Assembly: GCA_021018995.1 (NCBI GenBank)
Contig: CM037584.1
Location: forward strand, 145,779,317 to 145,843,316
DNA: 64,000 bases
Origin: Chloranthus sessilifolius
Lineage: Eukaryota; Streptophyta; Magnoliopsida; Chloranthales; Chloranthaceae
Direction of reading: 5' to 3'
Part shown: positions 34,806 through 45,647 of the stretch, in pieces
How positions within the stretch are numbered: position 1 is the stretch's first letter
Layout: each line of letters begins with the position of its first letter
The notes under the pieces: generated by a model
Seen by the model: only the letters and a program-made list of their open reading frames with translations
Database searches by the model: none
Told to the model about the DNA's origin: nothing
Program-made: the position numbers and the translations under genes

Positions 34806-36104
34806 CTAATCGTCACCCTGCTCATACTCCTCGTTATCATCATCATCATCATCACCGTCGTCATCCTCCTCGTCATCATCGTCATCCTCGTCACCAACCT
34901 CCCTGGCGGTAGTGGCACTAGCTGTAGTGGTCCTGGTAGCAGGGCCCAAGCTACATGCCCCAAAGATAGCACCTCGCATAGTATCAATGCGCTCCCGTTA
35001 CGTCTGTGGAAACACATGGCCCATGAGGTCGATGAGGAGCGACTCCTGGAACAGCTGATGTAGCCGGATCTCCTGCCCTTGCAGGAGGATCTCCCACATC
35101 ATGTTGCTATCGGTGGTAGGGAAAGGCTGGGGAGACAAAGTCGAAGGAGTAGTCGGTCCAGCCGGTGGTGGTTGGGCCGCCTGTCGGGCAATCTGACGAT
35201 CCCGCTTCCTGGTTAGACTATTTTGGAGGCTTTTCAAGTTCCTATTTAGGTCTTGGCCTAGGTATGGGAGTATGTTATCAACAAGGATAGGCTCATCCTC
35301 TCGTATTTGGAAGCCATCTTTCCGGTTGCGTAGACCAAAAAGGCGAGAAATGAGACGGGCGTACGGTAGGCGATTGATGGGTGGTGGAATAGCACCCTTC
35401 GCGTTGTGCCTAAAAGCATGTAAAATGCCCTTGAGAACTACCCTATGTGCATTAAACCATCGGTTGTGCAAGGCAGAGTGCAGTGCACTCAAAAACATGT
35501 CACGACGTTCTTCGTCATGGCCCGTCGAGTGCAAGTTCTTTTTAAAAATGATATCAAGAGGCCACATATGTGGCGACAACTGGGACCGTGTGATAAATTG
35601 TCCCGATGCGGTGGTGCCGCCAGTAATGTCGACAGCTATTGTCTGAAAAGGTGCCTCTTGGGCAAAAGGTGGTTGTGAATTGGGTTCTCGGGTGTATGTG
35701 TGAGGGCAATTCATGGCGAGCGAAATGTCGGCCTCGCCAAACTCAAATGTCCTTCCATCTATTTCAGCGACAAGAACGTCTTCGTCGGTAGTGGTCTTTA
35801 GAGTTTGATCAAATAGCTTGACAAGCCGTGGATAATAACGGTTCCCAAATGGCGTCAACAAGGACCGCATACGATTTTGCATAAGAAAGTCATTAGTCCA
35901 CTTGGTGGACGTAAGACCTCGAAAGCAAGTGGGGTGGATTCCCCACTCGGTTTCAAAGACTTTGGTCCCCCACTAATCATCCAATAGGATCGATTGATCG
36001 GCTTGAGGTGGTGGTTGTGGTGGCTGTGGGGCCTTGATGCGCGAAGGTGGCGATCAAATCGTGACCTTCTTCCTAGGTTGAGGGTTAGGGCTTGTGGAAG
36101 CCAT
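34806..36104 (-). pseudogene. aORF of A: putative plant transposon-associated protein
   Basis: One 433-codon minus-strand frame from ATG 36104 to TAG 34806, unshifted, with only three internal stops (TGA at codon 17, TAG in DD*WG, TAA after HVFPQT), each one transition from Arg, Trp or Gln. Domain landmarks: FETEWGIHPTCFRGLTSTKW, YPRLVKLFDQTL, HMWPLDIIFKKNLH, GHDEERRDMFLSALHSAL and LPYARLISRL. After a Pro-rich linker and MMWEILLQGQEIRLHQLF comes a strongly acidic tail (EVGDEDDDDD to EEYEQGDD). The longest uninterrupted piece is 34998-35882. Homologous to the frames of B and D. No enzyme motif, signal peptide or membrane segment is visible, and the function is unknown. Confidence 0.85.
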
Positions 36105-36654
36105 TAGATCTCTAAAGAGCAAAATTAACTAAATGAGGTGGGTTTAGGGTAGAAGTCACCTTTTGAAGTAGTTTTAACGGATCGGATCCTTCGAATCCGA
36201 CTTGAATCGCACGTAGGAGAGTCGTCAACATGAGAACTCCCAAAACCCTTGCACCCAAAACCCTCCTCTCGTGTGAAGAAATGGGCAGAATGGTGTTGGC
36301 CGCCCATTTTATACTCCCCCTCGCTCGAGCGGTAATAAGTCCTCGCTCGAGGGAGTCCAGAATGTTTTTGGCACTTGCTTTTCACATGGCTCTCGCGAAC
36401 GAGCGTAAGTCGTCGCTCGAGCGAGCCCATAAATGTTTTTATGGTTGTTTTAATCCTGTATTTCTCCCGGTATTTCTTCAACTTCTAACACCTCCCTCAA
36501 CGCCATTGGAAATCACTCATAGAGTGATCAATCTATCGAGATTAAAAATGAACTATGGTCAAAATCAAATAAAGTTTTCTCCCGTTCATTCAAAAACAGA
36601 AATCATACATTCACATGCCAAACATCACACATATCTTACAATGTTTATTAGGCG
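36105..36654 (-). promoter_or_regulatory. Leader of the A aORF with CTCGAGCGAG words
   Basis: Between pol and aORF. At 36313-36428 it has CCTCGCTCGAGCGGT, CCTCGCTCGAGGGAGTCC and CGTCGCTCGAGCGAGCC. The context GAGTCCAGAA is shared with the LTR cluster (33642-33651), so this block and the LTR block have a common origin. A promoter role is inferred from position only. Confidence 0.5.
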
Positions 36655-39155
36655 TCAACTAGCGTTCTCAAACAAACTAGGATATTGTTCCCTGACATCC
36701 GTCTCATGCTCCCATGTTGCTTCTTCTGCCGAATGATTTTTCCATCGAACTAGTACTAATGGGATCACTTTTGTCCGCAATACTTATTCCTTTCAAACTA
36801 AAATCTCTGTCGGTTCCTCGATCATGCTCATGTCTTCATGCATTTCCAAAGGTTGACTGCCCAAAACATGATCAGGGCCATTTATATACTTCCTGAGCAT
36901 AGATACGTGAAACACATTATGCACCCGATTGAACAGCGGTGGTAATTCAATGCGGTAAGCAACTTCCACTACTCGACCCAGAACTTCGAATGGTTCAAGA
37001 TAGCGGGGACTTAACTTCCCTCTTTTTCCAAATCTCGTCACCCCCTTCATAGGCGACACTTTCACGAATACATGTTCACCCACCTTATAGTCTACACTAG
37101 TCTGCTTGATGTCGGCGTAGCTTTTCTGCCTGTTCTGAGCCGCTTTGAGTTTGGCCCTTATCATACAAACATGGGTGGCATTATCCTCAAGTATCTCAAG
37201 TTCTAAAACAAATTTCTCACCGATTTTTTCCTAATTGATAGGCGATCTACATTGCCATCCATAAAGAGCTTCATACGATGCCATGCTGATGCTCGTCTGA
37301 AAATTATTGTTATATGCAAACTCAATCAACGATAGGTGTTGATCCCATGATCCTTGCAATTCTAACATACACGCCCTAAGCATGTCCTCGATGATCTGAT
37401 TGACCCGCTCTGTTTGCCCATCGATTTGTGGATGAAATGCGGAACTAAAATCCAATCGCGTTCCCATTCCTTCATGAAATTTCTTCTAAAACTTTGATGT
37501 ATATAATGGGTCACTATCAGAAACAATACTGCTTGGGATCCCGTGTAAACGGACGATCTCCTTCATATACATGTCTGCAAGTCTTCCCGCCATGTACATC
37601 GTGTTGTAAGGCAAGAAGTGCGCTGACTTGGTCAATCAATCGACCACTACCCAACTGGCATTGTACCTCTTTGCAGTACGCGGTAGCCCAACGATGAAGT
37701 CCATAGATATCGATTCCCACTTCCATTTTGGTATAGGTAGAGGCTGTAATAACCCCGCAAGGTGTCTATGATCGATCTTCACTTGCTGGCACATCAAACA
37801 TCGTGACACGTACTCTGCCACGTCTTGTTTTAAACCTCTCCACCAGTAATTCTTTTTCAAATCTTGATACATTTTTGTGCTACCTAGGTGGATCGCATAG
37901 TTCAACTTGTGTGCTTCATCAAGGATTGTTTGTCGTAGATCGGCATTGTCCGAAATGCAGAGACGACCCTTGAATAATAAGGATCCATCTTCTTTCACTG
38001 AGAACTCTAGTTTGATGCCTTCAATCACATCTTGACGAATCTTAGTTAAAGCCAGATCTTTCATCTGTAGCTTGTGGATATGCTCGAATATCAGTGGTCT
38101 CACTGAAACGTTTGCCAAAAAGGCTCTTGTGGCTTACGACTCAATGTTCGCATCATATAGTGCCAGATCTTCAAACAACTTCTATCTGTGCATACCCAAA
38201 ATCAAACTAGCCAACTGAGTTGAACCCTTCAGACTCAAGGCATCGGCTACTACATTAGCCTTGCCTGGATGGTACTGTATGGAACAATCATAGTCCTTGA
38301 GGAACTCCATCCATCTGCGCTACCTCATATTCAGTTCTTTCTGTGTAAACAGATATCTGAGGCTCTTATGGTCGGTGAAAATCTCAAAAGTCTCACCGTA
38401 CAAGTAATGTCGCCAAATCTTCAGCACAAATATGTCCGCTGCTAGTTTCAGATCATGTGTCGGATAATTTTTCTCATGTTCTTTCAACTGTCTCGACCTG
38501 TAAGCTATCACCTTTCTGTGTTGGTTGAGTACGCAACCCAAACCATTATACGAAGCATCACTGTAGACTGTGAAGCCTCCACTACCTGACGGAATCGCTA
38601 GTACTGGAGCTGAAGTGAGTCTCTTCTTGAGTTCTTGAAAACTCTTCTCGCATGTCTCACTCCATTCGAACCTTGCATCCTCCCGTGTAAGTCTCGTGAG
38701 TGGTCCCGATATCTTTGAAAAACCCTCAACGAAATGCCAATAATAGCCAGCTAGTCCGAGGAAACTACGGACATCAGTCACGGTCTTTGGTTGCTCTCAA
38801 TTGACCACTGCTTCTATCTTAGCCAGGTCAACTGTGACACCATTCTTTGAGACGACATGTCCCAAAAAGCTAACTTCTTTAAATCAAAACTCGCACTTGC
38901 TGAGCTTGGCGTACAGTTGGTGTTCACACAAGGTTTGTGGAGCAATCCTCAAGTGTTCTTCGTGTTTCGCTTTTGACTTGGAGTATATTAAAATGTCGTC
39001 GACAAACACGACGACGCAAGAGTCCAAGTGTGGTTTAAACACCCAATTCATCAAATCCATGAATGACACCAATGCGTTTGTCAACCCAAATGGCATCACT
39101 AAGAATTCATAATGTCTGTACCATGTCCTGAAAGCAGTCTTCTGGATGTCCACTG
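36655..39155 (-). pseudogene. Pol of A, second part: RT end, RNase H, integrase, CHR
   Basis: Minus frame resumes at [10 protein letters not shown] directly at the D insertion. It keeps [15 protein letters not shown] (both catalytic Asp), RNase H ([15 protein letters not shown]), the integrase zinc site (HKLNYAIH...SRCLMCQQ) and the full catalytic set: VVVD (37628 region), VSDSDPLY (37510 region) and the Glu of DGQTERVNQ (37440 region). The tail runs through VKVSPMKGVTRFGKRGKLSP and RVHNVFHVSMLRKY to VLVRWKNHSAEEATWEHE, a chromodomain-like end, with stop at 36655. Stops follow CEF, VVN, NMR, WVVVD, YTSKF and SPIN; most expected codons are Trp, Gln or Arg. No large deletion is seen. Confidence 0.92.
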
Positions 39156-39160
39156 CCTTG

Positions 39161-41663
39161 TGTTAAGACCTGAAAAGTACCACTTTTCACCCCTTAACTT
39201 AACCTTTGATTAGACCCTTAGCCACCTAATAAGTTCTTGTTAAGTGTTTTGTATAGGTAATAATTAGCAGTGAAATAAGGCCAGGAATCCTGTTAAGGAG
39301 CCTGCTTTGGCACCAGATATCCCTCAGAAGAATGAACTCTGAATCTAGACCTGAAATGAGCCTCGCGCAGCTGACCTAAGCTTTAGAGGATTCAGGAGAA
39401 ATATGCCTCGCGCAGTTCAACTGAGCTTCCTAAGACTTTACAGCAACCTCTCGCACAGATGAGTGACTGAAGATCTTCAGAAACTCAAACTCACGCAGCT
39501 CTCGCAAAGCACAAGAGTAGAACACATCGCGCAGTGTCACGCAGTTCAAAGCAGACCTCTCTCAATCTCATGCAGTTCACTCAGAATGGCTGAGGAGAGA
39601 GAGCATCAGAAGAAGAATGCCTCACGCAGTTCTTACGCCATTCAAGAAAAGAAAACATCCTGGTGAAGGCAAAGCCAACCCCGCGAAGATCAAGTGAGAC
39701 ATAGAACCTCGTGCAGTTCAGAACTCAGTAGAGCCTCGCGAGGTAACTCGCGAAGTCCAGTAAAGAGAAGTGCTCGCGAAGTTCTCGCGCTGCTCAAATT
39801 CACTCTCGCGAAGATCAGCCCAAGTGAAAGCGACCTTGATCGCTTAAATTTCAACCCCGACACTTACCTCGTGAAGCCCAATCCAGCGAGAGCACAATTC
39901 TCTACCGCGCGACTGCCTGAAGAGCAAACCAAGGCAACCTCGTGATGGCTGAAGCTTCAATGTCAAATCATCCTAGCGAAGAGCAAAGAGCTACCACGCG
40001 ACAAGTCTGGGAAACTATAGCTACCTAGCGAAGCTCTGACCCCTAAACTTCCATCTCTTCAGCAGAGGACCTTCTGGGTATTTCCAGCGATTAGGGCATG
40101 CACTCCCATGGTCAAATCTCTGTGCACGCACCCCGAGGCATCCAAGGATCATTATTAGGCCAAGTGGCATTATTAAAATTAGGGTTTCCTAACCCTAATG
40201 CGCCGCCACCCCACTGCTAGATAAACCCATACCTAGCTTAGGTTTAGGTATCTAGAAACCCATCTCAGATCATTTTTTCTCTTCTCTTTCTTTTTAGCAG
40301 TAAGTAATTTTCTTTTTCTTTCCTTCTCTCCATAGTCCAGCACTTGCTGGCTATGCCTTTGTATGTGTTTTTGATTTAGATCAATGGAAGTTCTGTAATA
40401 GGATCTGTACTTTGTGGGATTGGTATTTATGTGTGAGATGCTTTGTGCAAGGCTGCTGCTTTGTGATCCGCCATTACTTTGGCTATGTTTCAAAGCAATG
40501 GAGGACTAATTCTAAGGGCCATTCAGATCTAAGTGACCTGTGTGTCTGGGCTATCATGGTCCTATAGCCTTGGCCCCACCATAGGACCCACTAGATCTGA
40601 AATCCCCATGGGAGCTTGAGCTGGTAGCGTTGTGAGCATGGTGGTAGCAGCGATATTCTTGTTTTGTTTTGGGCTCCGTGAGGAGGATAACCTCTGGGAT
40701 AGTCTGTGACCATTTAAGTGGACAAATTATAGCCTTAAGGTGATTCTAATCCACTGATCCAAGATGGATCCTTCTTCTTTACACCTAAGCTTGTAGAAGC
40801 CTGGTGAGAGATTTTACAGAGGCAGACTCCCCTATATTTGTATAGATCTGCCATCAGATGTTGGATCTGATCTAGTTATAGAGATTGTAGGCTAGTGACT
40901 GGACCATTGTAGCCTCACTCAAGAAATGGACAGCTAGATCGAAGGTTGTACTCAATCTCTTGCTGGTTCTATGTGTCTGGGCTATCATGGTCCTACAGCC
41001 TTAGCTCCACATATAGAACTTTAGAGGTTGAGGTTTCCTATGGATTCTTGAGCTGGTAGCCTGGATGAAATAGTGTCTGCAATGATTTACTTGTTATGTT
41101 TTGACCCATCCCTGGATAGTGGCTCCCCTATGGGATAATCTTGGACCATTTAAGTGGACATGTTATAGCCTTAAGGGTGGAATCATGGCAGAGTGATGGG
41201 TTGGATCCTTTCTCCTCAGTGGTGATAATGTAGCCTCTGGACAGGATTTCTATAACATCAGATCTGAATCTGAGTTAGAAAACTTCTCTGACCTTGGCTT
41301 AATAATGTACTTCTCACCCTTTTTATACTTATTTTCCACACTCCATCCATGCTCTTAACCCTTTCTGTAGTTTAGATATTAAAATACTTAGAATAAGTGA
41401 CCTTAAACTCCCCTCCTTCTAGGACTGCCAGATCTGTAGACAGATCTGGAGGGACTACTAGAGATGGCTCCCTTGGAGCTCTAGATCACCTTTCCCTGTG
41501 GGACAAACTCTTACTTATCAAAACTTGCTACAAAGGACCCTGTATCTTGCAGGTCTAGGACTTCTAAGTTGTGCTGGATTCACCCCCTATTTTACTCTGT
41601 CTTTTATTTTTAAATAACTTTCACCACCAACCAATAATGTAAGCACACCAGAAGTCATCAACA
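39161..41663 (+). repeat. 5' LTR of D
   Basis: 2503 bases. From about 39360 to 40030 it contains a cluster of CTCGCGCAGTTC and CTCGCGAAG words. The rest repeats as 47517-50043. Related, diverged LTRs are the solo LTR at 60346-62355 and LTR G. Confidence 0.95.
39360..40030. repeat. CTCGCGCAG / CTCGCGAAG words in LTR D
   Basis: More than fifteen short words such as CCTCGCGCAG, CTCGCGCAGTTC, CTCGCGAAGTTCTCGCG and CTCGCGAAGATC at irregular spacing. The 3' LTR has the same set at 47715-48385, often closer to the consensus. Confidence 0.8.
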
Positions 41664-41669
41664 AGTTTT

Positions 41670-41687
41670 TGGCGTTGTTGCCGGAGC
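41670..41687 (+). other. Primer-binding site of D (tRNA-Asp type)
   Basis: TGGCGTTGTTGCCGGAGC, close to the Athila/Tat primer site TGGCGCCGTTGCCGGGGA. The inverted-duplication arm begins inside this site. Confidence 0.8.
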
Positions 41688-41919
41688 AGTAGATATTCTT
41701 CCTTAGCACTTGATCGATGAACAGCAGCTTGGGATCCAAATCCCTTCTTCTGATGGTGTCCCCTGTGGCCTTCAAGCCTCCGGTAATGGCTTGGGCAATG
41801 GTATCGAGAGAGGCACTCACAGGGGCACCATATCGGCAGTTGGGATCAAAAATGGCCGGGATGCCCATGACTTCAGCAATTAACTCTGGGCTAAGCAACA
41901 TCTCAAAATTTCAACTACA
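41680..41919 (-). repeat. Inverted copy of part of the D aORF
   Basis: The minus strand here is nearly identical to the plus strand at 42312-42555. It encodes, in antisense, the block from LLSPELIAEVMGIPAIF to LLFIDQVLRKNIYCSG. Only about a dozen differences are visible in 240 bases. The spacer is about 390 bases. Confidence 0.93.
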
Positions 41920-41937
41920 CACTCACCAAGGAGAGTT

Positions 41938-42927
41938 GTGAGGGCTCCTAAAAGCGCACCTGTGAAGAGAGCCAGGGACAAGGCCACTGTGGAGCCTGCC
42001 CCTAAGAAAGCCAAGTCCTCTACGACACAGCACAAACGGAAGGAGGTGGTTCCTGAGGTGGCTGCACAAACACCTGATTATTCTACACCCTCTGAGCTCC
42101 TCATTTCCATTCCCTTAGAGCCTGAAGCCATTTTTGATATCTCTTTCTTTGAATCAGAGCTGTTGTCAGCACCTGCCATTGAGTTCTTGCGCAAGGCTGG
42201 TTTGTTCCCCTTGATGCAAATGATTCCTGCACTAGCCTATCCTAGATTAGTGCAACTCTTTTACCAACACCTTAGGGTCAGACCAGACACACAGGGGCAG
42301 TCAGGCCTCCTTGTGTTAGTTGATAATTTTGAGATGTTGCTTACCCCAGAGTTAATTGTTGAAGTCATGGGCATCCCGACCATTTTTTATCCCAACTGCG
42401 GATATGGTGCCCCTGTGAGTGCCTCTCTCGATACCATTGCCCAAGCCATTACCGGAGGCTTGAAGGCCACAGGGGACTCCATCAGAAGAAGGGATTTGGA
42501 TCCCAAGCTACTGTTCATCGATCAAGTGCTAAGGAAGAATATCTACTACTCCGGCCATCAGCAAGAAAGGAGGACACCAATTGTTGATGCTCTCTACTCT
42601 TTCTCTCTGGGCCACGGATTTAATGCTGCATGGTTGATTTTTGAAGCCATGAAAGACATGATGGTGAAGCTTGGGCTGCAACAGAAGGTCCACACTCTCC
42701 CCTATGGAAGACTCATCACCAGACTACTTCTGAGGGGAGGGTACAAGATACCAGTGGGGGAGTTATCTGCTGACCTCACTCCCACCACTTTTGCCAAAAG
42801 ACAATGGGGGATTAGCAGAAGTCTAATGGATCCCCAGAAGAAGAAGAAGAAGGCTGAAGCTCAGAATGTCTCCGAGCAGGGAGAGGGAGCTGCTGTGGCA
42901 AAGGCCACCACTGCCCCCAAAAAGTAG
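41938..42927 (+). pseudogene. aORF-like protein of D
   Basis: A 329-codon open frame. Basic N-terminal part (KRARDK; PAPKKAKSS), then the aORF domain: ALAYPRLVQLFYQHLRV, LLTPELIVEVMGIPTIF, LDPKLLFIDQVLRKNIY, GHQQERRTPIVDALYSFSLG and LPYGRLITRLLLRGGYKIP. The three landmarks PRLV.LF, GH..ERR...ALYS and LPY.RLIT are shared with A and B. The first codon is GTG and no ATG lies upstream in frame, so the original start is lost or was displaced by the inverted duplication. It occupies the position of gag but has no zinc knuckle. Function unknown. Confidence 0.75.
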
Positions 42928-45647
42928 GCTAAAACCCCTACCCTAAAGAAGGTGACGCAAACTTTTGTCACCTCTGCTTCTGCAGCAATCCCTCCATCCA
43001 CCACCTCCCACTATTATCCGTACCTGGGAAGAAAGTATTGAACCCCAGGACAACACTCCACCTTCACCCACCATACCTCAATACATAGCCCCAGTCTCTC
43101 CCATATCATCTGATCCACACCCTGATAGCCCTCCCTTGAGAACCTACCTTAAAAAGAAAACTTCTCACACTACCCCTACCTCATCTTTACCCACTTCCAC
43201 CTCCCCTGTCCTTCCCACAGACACACCCCTTATTGACCAACCCTTAGTCCCACCTCTCCATGACCTGGACTTTAACCTGGCCACCACTTCATGGTATCAA
43301 GCCTTCATGACCCCCTTGCTTGATACCTTGCCCACCCATGACATCCCTCTCCCTGAGTCCCCTCTCCCTTCACCACATCATTCGCCAGACCCTTCACCTT
43401 CCCCCCCTACCACTTTCCATCATGCCCCCACTTCCCCTTTCCAACCTGTTCCTTCTTATCCTCATACTCCACCTCAACCAACCTCAGATACCCTTACTCA
43501 TATCCTTTCCCTCATACATGACATCCAAACCCAACTATCCAACACCACACAGACCCAAGCCCAAATGCAAACTGACATAACCACCATACAATCCACCCTT
43601 CAAACATTGACAAACCCACCAATCCCAACACAACCTCCTACCACCCCATTGACCCAACCCCCTTCCACCTCTGACTCCCCAGTTCCAACAGGCCCCACCC
43701 ACATTGACTTACCTCCACCCTTCCTCCTCCATGACGCCCATGCACCCACTCCTTTCCCTCTCTACCTATCCTACCCCTCTAATACTACCTCCCCTCAATT
43801 TACCAACACTTCTACCCAAACTGACCCCATTCCATTCCCATCCACCTTTCCCATTCCACCCCCTATTGGCACCCCTTCCATTTCAACCCTTCACCATCCC
43901 CTTCTTTCCTTACCTCAACCATCCACATCCACGCCTTCCTTCCTTCATTTCACTTTCCACCCATACCTTCCATTCCCCTCTTCTATCACCCCCTCCTCAA
44001 TTCACTGACCATTCAACCCAGACCACCCCAACCATTTCTACAACCCCCACTTTTCTCCCCCAGGATCCATCACCATCTCCTCCTTCCACTCCATTTCTAC
44101 CAATCTTGCCCAGACACTCCTACTACACCCCTCCCTACTTCACCCTCCTCCATGCCATGAGGGACAATCCCTATATCAAGAGGGATGTTCTCAATGGCAT
44201 GGCCCAACTCCGCCAAGCCCTCGAATACCCCTTGCTGCAGAAACTTAGTGACTTGAAGCTTGCTCACCACGAGCAGCTGAGAGATATTTCCAAAGGGTGG
44301 GAGGCAATTTTGGAGACATCAAAAATGCGAACAAGGCCGCAGAACGACATGTAATAACCACGAGATTGAAAAGGCCAATGCAGAGAGGGTGAAAAGCACA
44401 ACAGCTATTAGAGAAAGAATTGAACAATGCTCAGAGATCACTGACTCAAGAAGGAGCTTGCGATACCAATCTCTGTGGGCTAACAAGAAAATTGAAATCT
44501 TGGAGAGAGTTGCCTTCCCTCTTTGCTCCAACGTACAAAGCCACCCCCATCGCCACCGCTCCCCCTGAGGCCCCATCTTCTTCCACACAACCAGGCCCAT
44601 CCTCTTCCACTACCCCTACCCCTACCCCAACCCCTACACAATCTGTTCCCCCAACTCCCACAGCCCCCACTCCGGTAGCTCCTCCTGTTCCTCCTCAAAT
44701 GCCTACTGCAGTTTCTTCTGCAGTACCTACACAACCTGTTACTCCTGCTGCAATCCCTACTGTAGTTCATGCTCCTCCCTCAGTGCCCCCCCCCCCTCTT
44801 CCCTCTCCTGCTCTCAAAAGAAAATGTACCCCTTTCAAGAAAAAGCCCACTTCTAAAAGAGCCACTGTAGCCAAAAAAGGCAAAAGGTTGGCCCCTCCAT
44901 CCCCACCTCCAAAGGTCACCAGAGCTTCTACTCAGGATGATCCCCATGGGCGCCTACTTTCCAAAGAAGAATGTAGACATGCTACTGCTGCCCTTGGATT
45001 GGACCCTACTGAGCTCTTTCCTTCTGACTCAGAATCTGATGCTGCACCACCTACGGATCCCAGTGCCCAACCTACTGTTGTTGCTCCTTCATCCGGCCCT
45101 GCTGCACAATCCTATCCTTAGTGAAGGAAAGTTGCTGCAAAGAGGACTACTCCCCCAAGTCGCTCTTTGAAAATTGGAAAAGAAACATCTGCCCAGTCTG
45201 AGGAGGCACCGCCACTAAGCCAGCCCGTGAAAGGGAAGAGCCCTGCCATTCCTATAGCCAAAGTACCAGATCCTTCTCCTGTGGCTCCCCCTAAACCAGA
45301 AAAAGGGAAAAGTCCTCTCCTGTCTCAGGTGCAAGCCCAAGCTAAATCCCCCGTTGCCCCTCCTGAGCCAGCACCAACCCAATCACCTCTTATTCCCCCT
45401 CTGCCTCAGCAAGGGCAAGCCTCCAAAGGGAAGGGCCCAAAGGAAAATCTCCCACCAAACCCCCTGAGCCAACCACTGCTAAATCTTCAGAGATCCCTCC
45501 TGAACCCAAGAAGAGAAAAATAAGGGTCCGGGCTCCAACCATACCCAAAACTCCCGAGCAAAGAAAGGCAGAGAGGGAATGAAAGAAGAAAGAAGAAGAG
45601 GCTCTCCTGCAAGAGCATGCAAAGAAGATGGGATGGGACAAGTTTTG
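42928..45647 (+). pseudogene. Pro-rich second half of the D protein, broken
   Basis: After the stop at 42925 coding-like composition continues to a stop at 45645-45647 but in shifting frames: 42965-44008 (Pro/Ser/Thr-rich, with a heptad-like HILSLIHDIQTQLSNTTQ), about 44010-44354 in another frame (AMRDNPYIKRDVLNGMAQL), a helical Glu/Lys-rich stretch to 44500, then 44420-45121 (Pro-rich, basic KRKCTPFKKKPTSK, acidic DSESD) and 45167-45523, ending KKKEEEALLQEHAKKMGWDK. This looks like one long disordered protein, perhaps fused to the aORF domain originally, with at least three frameshifts. Low-complexity composition makes function unguessable. Confidence 0.55.

Noticed and set aside
34791..35063. 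Hydrophobic plus-strand frame resembling a membrane segment
   Set aside because: It is the antisense of the Asp/Glu tail of the A aORF.
41587..41901. Minus-strand protein frame near the D primer site
   Set aside because: It is the inverted copy of part of the plus-strand aORF, not a separate gene; described as an inverted repeat.
44446..44770. Gly/Val- and Arg/Gly-rich minus-strand frames
   Set aside because: Antisense of the Pro-rich region of D.
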